NCBI GenBank assembly: GCA_035516965.1
Contig: DATIZR010000021.1
Location: 32,346-96,345, forward strand
Reading direction: 5' to 3'
DNA length: 64,000 bases
Origin: Nitrospirota bacterium
GTDB lineage: Bacteria > Nitrospirota > UBA9217
Shown: one piece after another, positions 43,307 through 53,629 of the stretch
How the letters are laid out: each line of letters starts with the position of its first letter
Position numbering within the stretch: the stretch's first letter is position 1
Program-made: the position numbers and the translations under genes
The notes under the pieces: generated by a model
What the model was told of the DNA's origin: nothing
Database searches by the model: none
Seen by the model: only the letters and a program-made list of their open reading frames with translations

Positions 43307-46300
43307 CTATTGCTCCCTATTATTATTGTCGTTGCTGCTATCGTCTCCGACGAAATCGATCACTTTGACTTCAAGCCACTTCGCAATGATGTCATCAACC
43401 ATTTGCGCTCCCTGCACCTTTGTCGCACTCAGACCGGATGCATCAGCGGCCATCTGGCTGGTCTGTGCCGTGCTTGCGGAGCCTGCAAGTGTTCCGAGCG
43501 AGGTCGCGCCCTGCGATGCCTGGGGCATGCCGACGGAACCTAGGGAAAAATTGATGTTCGCGGCGTTGTTGACCTGAAGAGCTGCCAAAGTAACCCGTCC
43601 TCCCGCGATCCCGGCCTCGCCGGCGTCGATGATGCCGCTCGGCGCGAAGAGATGGATGTTCCCGGGCGTTGGCGGATTGTCTCCGTAGGTCGCCGCCCGG
43701 ATGCCGCTGCCGACCGCTGGCGGAGTGAACACGGTTATGTAATTGCCGGAAGAGGTCTTGATCCTCTTTGGAGGTGAAGCGCTGACCGCGGTCCTCGAGC
43801 CCCTGCCCGCATTTATGCTTCCCTGGTCGCTCCAGACGGTGATATCACCGTAGGCGATGGCAGGATCAACCACGTCCTGCCGCGAAAAAAAGGTCATTGT
43901 CCGTGATTCCTGAACATTGATGTCCTTTCTCGTGAAGATATTGATCGCGCCGCCGCCGCCGGTCGTGATGCCCGTCGGTTTTGTCACGGAGCCGGGAACG
44001 GGCAGCGAGGTCTTTCCAAGGTTCAGGTCCCCATTGGCAATGACAAATATATCGGATTTTCCTATTGATGTTGCGATCTGAGAAGAGGTCATGTTGATGT
44101 CGCCGACGCCGGTCGGATCGCCCAGGAACGGGTTGATCGTGTCATCTCTGGTCGTTTTCAGCAGTTGGGCCGCATCAGCCTGTTGACCTTTCGCAAAAAG
44201 TTCGGCGTATTTGTCTCCTGCCGTCCGAATGGCAGTGAAGAACGCGTCTATATCCGTTGCCGATTTGTCGAACCCGTATCCCGACAGGATGATAAGGCTG
44301 CTGTTGCCCGTGCTGAGCATCGAATTATTTCCGTTGCCGATCGCCTGGATGCCGTCCTGCAGGGTGCCTAGGTCGATCGAGCCGCCGGCCTGGACGGTGA
44401 AGACCCCGGGACCTCCCTGGATTAGCCCTTCATGCACTGCTTCATTCGAGTTCGACGTTGGCGTTCCCGCGCCCTTGACATATTGCATTGAGATATCGCG
44501 GCCGGCCTTGATCGTCGACACATCGGACGGGTCGATATTCTGTCCTTCATAAATGATGTCGGTAATATCCCGTCCCGCCGTTACTTCGGCCTTCTTCGGG
44601 AAATAAAATATCATATCGCTGATATCCCCGCCGGCCTTGATATCAATGGATTGAGTGTCCCCACTGTGCAGCGGGCTTGCTAATGCCTGTTTGTCCGCGT
44701 CCGCGGGTTTGTAGAATCCGTGCAAATTTTCATAATTGCCGGCGTTGTCACTGACCCGGCTTGTAATCCAACGCCAGGTCCCGCCTTCTGTCTCTGAAGT
44801 GCCTCTGACATAAAACAGGCCGTACCAGTAGTCTGGTGCGATATCGGACATCATCATCACCGGCGATAGATTATTGTAAGATCCCCTTATGTCTCCACCT
44901 GCAAACAGCCGGAGATTGCCATCAGGTGAAGAGGTGAGCGTGAAGTTGTTCAACAAGCTGACATTTCCTCCGGCGTTGATGTTCACGGTCGCTGGTAAGA
45001 CGCTTTCGGTCAAGGTGCCATTGTTTCCCGTGTTACTATAGAAAGGCGATTTACCTGCGAGCGTCACATCACCACCTGCCTTGAGGCCGATGCTCGTATC
45101 CGGCGTGTAGGAGCACTTCACGAAGTCAAAGCGGAAATCCTGGATATTGCTGTTTGCGAGATCGGGATTCACGATCGCTCCGATCTGTATGTCTCCGAGG
45201 GCCGAGATGGCGGTCTGGCTGTTAAAGAGCTCGATCTGGACCCTCTCGTTGACGCCAGCGGGATCGAAAGCGCCGAAGTTCCCCGTTGCATGGATGTTTC
45301 CCTGCCCGTCCCGGTTCAGGAAGCGGCCCTTGATGTCCCCTCCGGAGTAGATCGTCAGGTCTCCGGCGCCGAACGTCCCTGCCTGGGCAAGAAAATCTCC
45401 TCCCGTCCTGACCGAAACTGCTCCGCCGCCCATGGCTGCGAGGCCTGCTGTAGCCTGCACAGTCTGACCGCTGTAGTTTGCCGAAAACTGGCCGTACGTG
45501 AACGAGCCTATACTTCCGCATGCGCCTGTGCCGGACAGGCAGGCTCGCACTTTTGAAAAATAATCCCACTGGCCGATGCTCATGGCCGTGATCAATTGTT
45601 CCGAGTTGCCGCTCTTTTCTCCTACGGCCCCACCCGCATCAAGGGTAATATTGCCTCCATCAACATACCTCCAATAGAAGTTTGATATGGAGACGCCCTG
45701 TGGTGCAGTTAGTGTGAGGTGTTTTCCGGTTACCGGATCGACGTAAACGGGCGCAACAGGGTCCAGCGAGTCTTGCCCAAAGGCAGCCGTTGAAGAGAGC
45801 CGGCCCGTTGTCCGAATCGCGCCCAGGTAATTGTTCATGTCCGCATTAAGCTGGACGTCGCGCCCCGTCTGGATGTCGATATCACCAATGGCCGTCTGTA
45901 CTGCTCCGCCGTTGATGATCAGGTCCCGGCCCACATTGCCGTGAACGGCGCCGTCATAGGATCCGAGATTGTAGGCTATCGTAGTATTGATCATGAAACC
46001 CGGGGCGCCCCCTGAACCAATGACGGTATCATTGCCCGAGGCAAAATTGACCGGAGCGCTTTCGGTGTAAACGACCGTTCCATCGGCGATCATCAGGTTT
46101 CCCGCCGGATATCCTGCAGAGTCGGTTTTTCCCTTTATGACGGCGAGATAGTCGGCGCTCGTCGAGTCGGCGCCGGCAACCAGATTAAGGCCCCACGAAT
46201 CATGGGATTCCCTGGCATTTGATTTGACAAGGCCCGACCTGTCCGTTGGATGGTCCGTGAGGTTCTGGCTGACGTTGAGATTGCCCGATGCGCGAAGGGT

Positions 46301-49300
46301 CAGGACGCCGGGCTCTCCGGCCGTCCCGAACCGTGAAGCGGTAGCATCCCATGCCGCGCTCCAGTTGATGTCCCCGGTACTATCCATCTCGATACCGGGA
46401 AGAAGATGGAAGTTATTGATCACGGGTCCGAGCCGGCTCACCGTCTGATTGTTGCTGTAAAAGCTGGTCGCGTCGCTGATCGCCGCAGGCAAGATCTGAT
46501 CAGGTGTTGAGGAAGAAATATCGTATGATTTGACTGCTTCAGCGTACACCGCTGATGCGCCTTTGATGGACCCCTGGAGGCCGACGGCAACATTCATGTC
46601 GTCATTTGTGTTATTGCGCTGCGCCCGCAGGTAGACCACGCCGCTCGCATTGCTGCTGCCGTCTGACACATCAATTGTTCCATTCACATTGATCGAGCCC
46701 TGGCTGGAACTCAGGAGAACGTTCGGATCCCTGGAGTTGGATGATTCGGAAACAGCGCGTATGCTGCCGTTGCTCCCGATGTTCACATCGTTCATTGCAT
46801 GCAGTTCGACCTGACTGCCTCCGGATCCGTCGGCAGTGACGTTTGCATTAACATCGATCGTACCCGCATCAGCGGTCAGCCTGAGTCGGTGAGCGCTGAT
46901 ATTGGAATCGATGGTCACGTCGTTCGTACGCGCCCGCAGGTCGATGTTCTCTGAAAATCCGCCTGATTTCAATTTAGCGCTGAGACCTGTAAAATCACCG
47001 ATTCGGTCGGTATCAAGGCTGAAGGATCCGCCGGTCCCTTTGCGGACAATGTTTCCCTGCGTATCCGTTACGTCCTGAGCAGCCCCCGCGATATCGCCGT
47101 CCAGGGTCACGCCGCCCTTCGGCGCCCTGAGGCTTATGAGTCCCGCGTCGCCCTGATAGCCTGCGGAAACGTCGATCAGGGACCCTGCTTCCAGGTTGAT
47201 GGTCCCGCTCTGCGCGATTCCCAATGCATCTACATAGTCAGTCGCCAGGTTCACGCTCCCGCCCGGCGCGTCATCGGTCCCCTTGGCGAGGATCCGGCCT
47301 CCGCTGTGCAAAATTATGCCGTCATCGGCAAAGCCTGCGGCTCCCCTGGTCGAGAGGTTTATGGTTCCCCCGTCAGATTGCAGAACCGTTGCAAGTTCGA
47401 ACCTTCGTGCATCGATCTCAAGCATTCCGCCGGGAGCGGCTGATGCCGAGGGCGTGCTTCCACTGCTGTTGAATCTCCCGACGCCTGTTCCAATGTCGAT
47501 GATGAAATTGGGGGCAATATATTTTTTCGTACCGCTGCTGTCCGACGCAGTGATCACCCGGGCTGCCGTCACATTCAGATCAGCGTTGCCGGTTTTCAGG
47601 CTTCCCTGTCCCTTCAGGGCCAGATCGTTTGCCGCGTTGAGATTAATCGTTTGAAAGCCGCCAAATTGAACACTTCCGCCGCCGATGTTGATCTGATCGG
47701 AAGCGTTCACGGTAAAGGTCCCCGCGGTTGAAGAGGTTGTTGGCGATGCAGCGTCGGTATTCTTGAGATTGACGACCGCGGAGTTCAGGGTCACAGCAGA
47801 AGGCCCGTTCGTATTCATATCAAGGATACGTGCCGCATCGAGTGTCAGGCTGCCCGGAGCTGACAGCGTGAAGTTGTCCTTGAACTGGATGTTCGATCTG
47901 CTGGCGAAGGTGAGGTCGCTGAAGCCGGTGAACCTGCCCACGTCACCTGCCGTGAGATACAGGCCGACATCGGATTGCCCCTTTACTCCGTTGCCGAAGA
48001 ATATGGCGTTGCTCTTCAACCTGATGGCGCCGTTGTCCGACTGGAGATTTCCCCGAAGCCCCTGTACATCGTTCAGGTCCAGGCTGATGAGCCGGGAGGC
48101 ATGTACCATGGCGTCGGCATCGACGAGGAGGCTGCCGGGCGTGGCCAGATCGATCTCCCCGCTGCCCGTTGTCGCAGCCAGTCGTGCGCCGTTCTCAATG
48201 GCGATCGACGAATTCGCTCCGGCTCCCGCCGCGCCAAGCGAAATGACGTCCGCATCCAGTTCCGTTCCCGCCTTTACGGTAATGCTGTTCGTCGCGCTTG
48301 TCCCGGCCACATCACCGAGATCAACCTCCTGGAATCCCTTCACGGTATCTCCCGAGATCGTCAGTTTGTTCTGGAGACCGGGATCGATAGCGTCCCCGAA
48401 GCCGAACGCCGCGGCAAGCTGGGACGCGCCGGACGACTGGACGAAAATATTCTGGCCACTCAGGCTGATCCTGCCGCCCTGATAACCCGGCAATGCCGAA
48501 CCCTTCAGCGTTCCGTCGAGGACGATGGTGCTGCCCTTGATGCTTATATTGCCGCCGTCGCCGGCAATCAGCGACTGTCTGACATAATTTCCTTCCGCCG
48601 CGAGGACATCCTCCGCAGTCCGCACACTGTAAACCTGCGGCCGTGTGCCGAGTATGGACGTATCCGCCACGCCCCTATACCCGATTGCCAGGGGATATCC
48701 GTCTTTGGACATCGAACCCGTTCCGGGAAGTACGGCTCCCGACTGGGCCTCTATGATGTAGGCACCGGGCATGAATGCATATCGGGCGTTTTGAGGATTG
48801 CCGGGATCGAGGGGGAGCAGGGTATACATTCCCGCGCTCAGACCCGCGCCCTGGAGGTAGACGGCCTGCCCGGGCAGCGCAAAGGCGTCGCTCCTTATTG
48901 CGACATAACGGTTGGGCTTGGTGAGTGGATCAACGGATCCTTCCACTCCCGGCTGGAACTTATAGGCAAAGACCGATCCTCCGCCGGAGACGTCGATCAC
49001 TGACCCCTTCATGGCCACGGTCGTATCCGCGTTCAGAGTTACCTGCTGCGGCAGGCTGTCGCTGCTAAAATTCTTTGAATTGAAGACGAGGTCGCCGGGA
49101 TTGGTTTTATCCTCGGTGACCCAGATATTGCCGGGATCGATGTCTCCGTATTCGACCTCCGTGTTGCCGGCAGTCATCAAAACGCTGCCGTCGGCCAGAT
49201 AAATACGGCTTCCGGCTGCGGGAGCATTGCCATTCGACGCCGTGGTGAGAGTGATGGTCCCAAGGGGGGCCGCAAGGGTCCCTCCCTTTTCAACATCGAT

Positions 49301-52300
49301 CCCCCCGATGCCCTCGACAGCCAGGCTCCCGCCCGCGGAATAGATCGGCCCGCCCACGGGGGTATGCGAGTTCTGTATGGTGACCGTGCCGTCGGCGTGT
49401 ACCGTGAAGTCGGAGTAGATCTCCGGGTAGATGACATTGCTTCCGTCCTTGTAGGAATAAAAATTACCGGGATAGACCCTGTCCGCATCCAGTATCAGGT
49501 TGCCTGTTGCAGCAAGCTTTCCGCTGCTCAGGTTTCCGTTGATTGCATTGTTGTACAAGGCTTCGCTCAGGCGGATGTCCCTTGCTGCGCTCAGCATAAC
49601 GTCCGTAAAACCGATGAGTTGGGTGGATCCGATGACATCGATCCATTGGCCGTCGAGCGTAAGAGAGCCGGCGCCGCTGACAGGTCCTGATAAGTCCGAG
49701 GGCTGCGCCGACTTGTTCGTGAGAACAATCCAAGGGGCCTTCAAAATCACGTCCTGCCCCGACTTCTGGACGATCTGCGGCGCGTCCAAGGTCAATTTCC
49801 TTCCGAGGGAAACATTCATGCTGTCCTGAAACAGGAGCGAATTCCGGCTCGCCAGGGTCAGGTCGTCGAATCCCAGGTCACGATACTGTTCGACGTCCTG
49901 GGCCCGGACTTCGAGCCCGTTGTTCGCGTCGGTGCGTTTTATCGCGAGAGTGCCTCCCTTGATGTTTCCGTCCGCCCTCGAGACATTCACCGTGCCGTTC
50001 CAGGCAAGACTATTGCCGAAGGAAAGAGACAGACTACCGGGGTCCCCCGCCTCCGGGAAAGTGACGATCTTGCCGTCGACAGTCAGCATCCTGTTCTCAA
50101 CCTCCGGCGATCCCGAAATGTCGATCAAGGACCCGACCTCCATATCGAGGCTCCCTGCCGCGCCTAGCACAACGCTTCCGGCGCTTACCGGCAGATAATT
50201 TGTGTTATAGCCTTTGGGAGTGGACGCGGAATCCGGCCTGTTGTACCCTGAGACTATGATCTTCGCTCCGTCCCGGATCGTAAGGTCTGAGTTCTGAGAA
50301 TTAAGAGTGACTTTACCGCCGGGAGAATAGAGTATGCCTGCCATATCTATATAGTTCGCTGCGTTCAAGGATATAAGCGATTTAGCATTTGGTGTTGTAC
50401 GAATAACAGCACCTGGCGAAACAATGATCTTTGCATCGCTTCTACTCGGATCGACTGGCGTCAGGTTTCCCTGACTGTTCACGTCTGAACCATCAAAAGG
50501 GAAGTTAACCGCTGCTGCTGCTGCAGAGAAAGACGACGGCCCGGCCATAAAGGAATAGGAATCATCCAACCGGACGAGATCGGGATGCCCGGCGAGGGGT
50601 TTACCGGTAGCAGAGCCCGTCTGTCCCTGCAATGGGTTCTTGAGACGGACAAGCGACGGGCTGATCACTGTATCTTTGTCCAAGATGATATTGTTGATGC
50701 TGTTCAGCGTGATCTGTGTGAAACCCGTATCATCAAACAGGCTTGCGGCAAGATTGAGTTTGCCTTTCATCGCGTCGGGCACGGCCGATATCTCAGGATC
50801 GAAATCAGGGTTCCAGACGTCTCCTGTTTGGCCTACACGGATATCTTTTGACGTAAGGGTGATGGAACCACCTGCAATCTGGCCGTTCGCATCGGCCAGG
50901 GCGTAGCCACGGAGGTTGCCGTTCAGCATGATATTCACACCCTGGACGCTCAGCTGGCCTGCATTTCCTCCGGTGACCTTGCCTTTCTGATCGATAAGGG
51001 TGCCCCCGCTCACGTTGACGACGGCGCCTGAAGCTATGAACACGCCGTCGCCGTTCTCTGTCTTATCCTTGATGCTGATGCTTCCTCCGTTCAACAGGCC
51101 CAGATTGCTGTATGCACTTTTGTTCACTGTCCGGCTGCTGTCAATGCGTTCGCCGGAAGCGTCGAGGCTGCTCTGGGAGCCGATAACGATCCTCTGATTG
51201 TCAGGTACGGACCCGATAATTGAGAGGTCGATCGTGCCGGCTGCTGCCTCGATGCTTCCCTCATGATCGATTCTGCCGGCCTGTGCTGAAAAGGTGCCGC
51301 CGGGCTGCAAAACGAGAACGGCGCCTGTCTCCGTCGTAAAGGCGAGATTCGCGTTCAGATCGAGAGTCGCGAGGTTGGCCGCGTTCAGTATTTTCGCCGA
51401 CAGCACCGTGTCGCTGCTGGCGACACCAGCCTGCGGCTGTGAGTCGGCGGCGACGGTGATGGACGATGCATTGTTGATGGTCAGTGTTCCGGCGCGCGGG
51501 GCCTCGAGGCCGCGCGCTTTGGACAAGGCCATGGCGTCCCCCGTGCCGGATGTCCACGCATTCTGATAGTAACCTCGCGTCACGCCGCCCTTGAGTTGTC
51601 CGTCCATTACGACCCTGGATGCGTTGAACGTAAGCGCACCTGCATCACCGCCCTGTGTATAGCCCATTACATAACTCTTCCCATTGAGAACTTTGTCGTA
51701 GTGGATATTAGCTGGTGCATTGCTGATATCGTATACCTTCATGCCTGACAACAGTTTCGTCGAATTCACGAGCCCGCCAGCATAATTGACCGCCCCTCCG
51801 GAAATATCGATGATAGCGCCCTGATTCATGACGATGTCGCCATTCGAAGCCGTTACGTTTACCTGTCCGTTTTGCGGGGTATAAGATCCGTCGGAGTTTT
51901 TTGTCATTGCTCCACCGATGCTCCGCTCCAGGGCGGTCCGTTCACGAGTCAAGATCGCTTGCGAGAGATCACCGATGCTGGATCCTTCAATTACGGGTGT
52001 CGAGATTTTCGCCCCCTGCAGAACACCGTCTTGCTGTGCGTAGTAATCTCGAAGTTCGACCGAGGTCAATTTGACATCCGAAAGCATTGGCATGGGAAGG
52101 TTTGCGACGACGCCGCTGACATCGATGCTGCTGCCGGAAGCGAGATCGGTACGATCTGTCGCACTTATGGTGACTCTTCCGGTAGGTGCAAGGATCTTCC
52201 CCTGCAGCGCTATCTGTTTGGCGGGACTCCCTTCGACGATGGTGTCCACGCCTAGCGCTTGCAGGCCTTTGATATCGACAATGGGCTGGATATTGAACGT

Positions 52301-53458
52301 ATCGTCCACCGTCTGAACCTGTTCCGTATTCGAGTCCATCCCATAGACGTGCAGGTCGATGCTGCTGTTCGCGCCCGTGGTGATCTTGTTCGCGGCTCGC
52401 AGTTCCACCTGCCCCTGCTTGTTCTGGAAAGCGGTCACGGCGCGGATGACACCCCACTGGTCGATATTGTTGCCGTACATACCGACCATGCCGCCGTCGG
52501 CGTTCAAGTGTGCGCCTTCCTGGTTCACGGCCTTGCCGAACGTCGGATCACTGTTCGGGTCATTGAAATCAGAGGGATCGACGATGACATAATAGCCCGA
52601 TCTCGAGAGATCGTTTGAACCGGGAGGCACCAATGTCACGTCCGTCGCGGCGACAAGACCGATCTGCCCTGTGGGCGCATTGATGGTGCCGGAGTTCTCC
52701 ACACGGGGGCCTATGAGAAAAACGCTTCCGCCGCTTGCAGCGTTTATCTCACCGATGTTCGAGACAGTAGCCAGAGGGTTAGGGGCTAGGCCGGGATTCT
52801 GATAATTTTCCAGTTTGAAATGGAAGACATTGTTCAAAAAATCGTTATCATGGATGTTGAGAGCCGAAGCAACGAGGCTGTTCACATTCACCTGTTTCGA
52901 CCCTGATCCGAACAGAATTCCGTTCTGATTGATGAGATAGATCCTTCCGTCAGCAGTCAATGTTCCGAATATCTGGCTGGGATTGAGGTCCCAGATGCGG
53001 TTCAGGGCCGCATAGCTGCTGTTTGGTTTCCAATTCGCAGTTTCCGGCGTTCCCTGGCCTTGATAGAACCGGACACTGGCATCTGAGCCGATATTGAAGC
53101 TCTGCCAGTCGATAATCGCGTTCTGCTGGTTCTGATATACGTTGACCTGACCGCTTGTTGTGGCGATGCCCTGATCGCCCTTGCTTGAATCAAGTCCCGT
53201 TCTGCTTCCACCCGGGAGAGCGACGGGGACCTCATTGGCCGGGATAACGGGAACCGCAGCGCCGTTGTAAAAGCCGGGGATGGCGAGCACCCTGGTGCTC
53301 TGTGCCTGAGTTGTGGCAAATGCAGGTGCTGTCGCGCGTACAGGAACCGATCCCGCAAATCCGGGGATGTTAACTGACCCGGCTAAGGCGTAGTGTGGAA
53401 ACAGAATGAGCACGCAGCACAGGAGGTGAAGCAGGGTTTGAACAATGCCGGTCTTCAT
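43307..53458 (-). CDS. Giant filamentous-hemagglutinin-like TPS exoprotein (TpsA)
   Basis: 3383 aa in one frame, ATG after AGGAGAGAACC. Signal peptide (LLHLLCCVLILFPHYALAG), then the TPS secretion domain at about 85-290 (IIDWQSFNIGSDASVRFYQ, ALNRIWDLNPSQIFG, IYLINQNGILFGSGSKQVNV). The bulk is a repetitive right-handed beta-helix (for example GGSINIKDKT-like, SGSSIDVSGVV, LEAGSLIDVSAG). The C-terminal ~1000 residues match the DUF3739-type filamentous hemagglutinins and end with MVDDIIAKWLEVKVIDFVGD and a short Asn/Asp tail. Predicted long adhesin fibre secreted by the TpsB protein encoded 171 bases upstream. No C-terminal toxin domain is seen, which argues against contact-dependent inhibition. 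Confidence 0.92.
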   Translation of the reverse strand: MKTGIVQTLLHLLCCVLILFPHYALAGSVNIPGFAGSVPVRATAPAFATTQAQSTRVLAIPGFYNGAAVPVIPANEVPVALPGGSRTGLDSSKGDQGIATTSGQVNVYQNQQNAIIDWQSFNIGSDASVRFYQGQGTPETANWKPNSSYAALNRIWDLNPSQIFGTLTADGRIYLINQNGILFGSGSKQVNVNSLVASALNIHDNDFLNNVFHFKLENYQNPGLAPNPLATVSNIGEINAASGGSVFLIGPRVENSGTINAPTGQIGLVAATDVTLVPPGSNDLSRSGYYVIVDPSDFNDPNSDPTFGKAVNQEGAHLNADGGMVGMYGNNIDQWGVIRAVTAFQNKQGQVELRAANKITTGANSSIDLHVYGMDSNTEQVQTVDDTFNIQPIVDIKGLQALGVDTIVEGSPAKQIALQGKILAPTGRVTISATDRTDLASGSSIDVSGVVANLPMPMLSDVKLTSVELRDYYAQQDGVLQGAKISTPVIEGSSIGDLSQAILTRERTALERSIGGAMTKNSDGSYTPQNGQVNVTASNGDIVMNQGAIIDISGGAVNYAGGLVNSTKLLSGMKVYDISNAPANIHYDKVLNGKSYVMGYTQGGDAGALTFNASRVVMDGQLKGGVTRGYYQNAWTSGTGDAMALSKARGLEAPRAGTLTINNASSITVAADSQPQAGVASSDTVLSAKILNAANLATLDLNANLAFTTETGAVLVLQPGGTFSAQAGRIDHEGSIEAAAGTIDLSIIGSVPDNQRIVIGSQSSLDASGERIDSSRTVNKSAYSNLGLLNGGSISIKDKTENGDGVFIASGAVVNVSGGTLIDQKGKVTGGNAGQLSVQGVNIMLNGNLRGYALADANGQIAGGSITLTSKDIRVGQTGDVWNPDFDPEISAVPDAMKGKLNLAASLFDDTGFTQITLNSINNIILDKDTVISPSLVRLKNPLQGQTGSATGKPLAGHPDLVRLDDSYSFMAGPSSFSAAAAAVNFPFDGSDVNSQGNLTPVDPSRSDAKIIVSPGAVIRTTPNAKSLISLNAANYIDMAGILYSPGGKVTLNSQNSDLTIRDGAKIIVSGYNRPDSASTPKGYNTNYLPVSAGSVVLGAAGSLDMEVGSLIDISGSPEVENRMLTVDGKIVTFPEAGDPGSLSLSFGNSLAWNGTVNVSRADGNIKGGTLAIKRTDANNGLEVRAQDVEQYRDLGFDDLTLASRNSLLFQDSMNVSLGRKLTLDAPQIVQKSGQDVILKAPWIVLTNKSAQPSDLSGPVSGAGSLTLDGQWIDVIGSTQLIGFTDVMLSAARDIRLSEALYNNAINGNLSSGKLAATGNLILDADRVYPGNFYSYKDGSNVIYPEIYSDFTVHADGTVTIQNSHTPVGGPIYSAGGSLAVEGIGGIDVEKGGTLAAPLGTITLTTASNGNAPAAGSRIYLADGSVLMTAGNTEVEYGDIDPGNIWVTEDKTNPGDLVFNSKNFSSDSLPQQVTLNADTTVAMKGSVIDVSGGGSVFAYKFQPGVEGSVDPLTKPNRYVAIRSDAFALPGQAVYLQGAGLSAGMYTLLPLDPGNPQNARYAFMPGAYIIEAQSGAVLPGTGSMSKDGYPLAIGYRGVADTSILGTRPQVYSVRTAEDVLAAEGNYVRQSLIAGDGGNISIKGSTIVLDGTLKGSALPGYQGGRISLSGQNIFVQSSGASQLAAAFGFGDAIDPGLQNKLTISGDTVKGFQEVDLGDVAGTSATNSITVKAGTELDADVISLGAAGAGANSSIAIENGARLAATTGSGEIDLATPGSLLVDADAMVHASRLISLDLNDVQGLRGNLQSDNGAIRLKSNAIFFGNGVKGQSDVGLYLTAGDVGRFTGFSDLTFASRSNIQFKDNFTLSAPGSLTLDAARILDMNTNGPSAVTLNSAVVNLKNTDAASPTTSSTAGTFTVNASDQINIGGGSVQFGGFQTINLNAANDLALKGQGSLKTGNADLNVTAARVITASDSSGTKKYIAPNFIIDIGTGVGRFNSSGSTPSASAAPGGMLEIDARRFELATVLQSDGGTINLSTRGAAGFADDGIILHSGGRILAKGTDDAPGGSVNLATDYVDALGIAQSGTINLEAGSLIDVSAGYQGDAGLISLRAPKGGVTLDGDIAGAAQDVTDTQGNIVRKGTGGSFSLDTDRIGDFTGLSAKLKSGGFSENIDLRARTNDVTIDSNISAHRLRLTADAGTIDVNANVTADGSGGSQVELHAMNDVNIGSNGSIRAVSESSNSRDPNVLLSSSQGSINVNGTIDVSDGSSNASGVVYLRAQRNNTNDDMNVAVGLQGSIKGASAVYAEAVKSYDISSSTPDQILPAAISDATSFYSNNQTVSRLGPVINNFHLLPGIEMDSTGDINWSAAWDATASRFGTAGEPGVLTLRASGNLNVSQNLTDHPTDRSGLVKSNARESHDSWGLNLVAGADSTSADYLAVIKGKTDSAGYPAGNLMIADGTVVYTESAPVNFASGNDTVIGSGGAPGFMINTTIAYNLGSYDGAVHGNVGRDLIINGGAVQTAIGDIDIQTGRDVQLNADMNNYLGAIRTTGRLSSTAAFGQDSLDPVAPVYVDPVTGKHLTLTAPQGVSISNFYWRYVDGGNITLDAGGAVGEKSGNSEQLITAMSIGQWDYFSKVRACLSGTGACGSIGSFTYGQFSANYSGQTVQATAGLAAMGGGAVSVRTGGDFLAQAGTFGAGDLTIYSGGDIKGRFLNRDGQGNIHATGNFGAFDPAGVNERVQIELFNSQTAISALGDIQIGAIVNPDLANSNIQDFRFDFVKCSYTPDTSIGLKAGGDVTLAGKSPFYSNTGNNGTLTESVLPATVNINAGGNVSLLNNFTLTSSPDGNLRLFAGGDIRGSYNNLSPVMMMSDIAPDYWYGLFYVRGTSETEGGTWRWITSRVSDNAGNYENLHGFYKPADADKQALASPLHSGDTQSIDIKAGGDISDMIFYFPKKAEVTAGRDITDIIYEGQNIDPSDVSTIKAGRDISMQYVKGAGTPTSNSNEAVHEGLIQGGPGVFTVQAGGSIDLGTLQDGIQAIGNGNNSMLSTGNSSLIILSGYGFDKSATDIDAFFTAIRTAGDKYAELFAKGQQADAAQLLKTTRDDTINPFLGDPTGVGDINMTSSQIATSIGKSDIFVIANGDLNLGKTSLPVPGSVTKPTGITTGGGGAINIFTRKDINVQESRTMTFFSRQDVVDPAIAYGDITVWSDQGSINAGRGSRTAVSASPPKRIKTSSGNYITVFTPPAVGSGIRAATYGDNPPTPGNIHLFAPSGIIDAGEAGIAGGRVTLAALQVNNAANINFSLGSVGMPQASQGATSLGTLAGSASTAQTSQMAADASGLSATKVQGAQMVDDIIAKWLEVKVIDFVGDDSSNDNNNREQ

Positions 53459-53519
53459 GGTTCTCTCCTGTTCCTGAGGATAAAAAAGCGGTTACTGCAG
53501 CCCGCCGATGAAATCAAAA

Positions 53520-53614
53520 CGAAAGAGTTTATACTTCTATTGGATCTTATGAGTCCTCTGAGTTCTCTGCGACTAACGGTTTCCCAGGATTATCCGTGTT
53601 CATCCGTGGTTAAC
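53520..53614. repeat. Dispersed ATCYGYG-type intergenic repeat, copy
   Basis: TTATCCGTGTTCATCCGTGG plus TTAAC at 53590-53614, preceded by a degenerate CCTCTGAGTTCTCTGCGACT copy, in the gap between tpsB and tpsA. Confidence 0.6.
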
Positions 53615-53629
53615 CTTTTTCCTGGATTA

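Noticed and set aside
43307..53458. Contact-dependent inhibition (CdiA-type) system
   Set aside because: The exoprotein has no C-terminal toxin module and no small immunity gene follows; its ending matches DUF3739-type adhesins.
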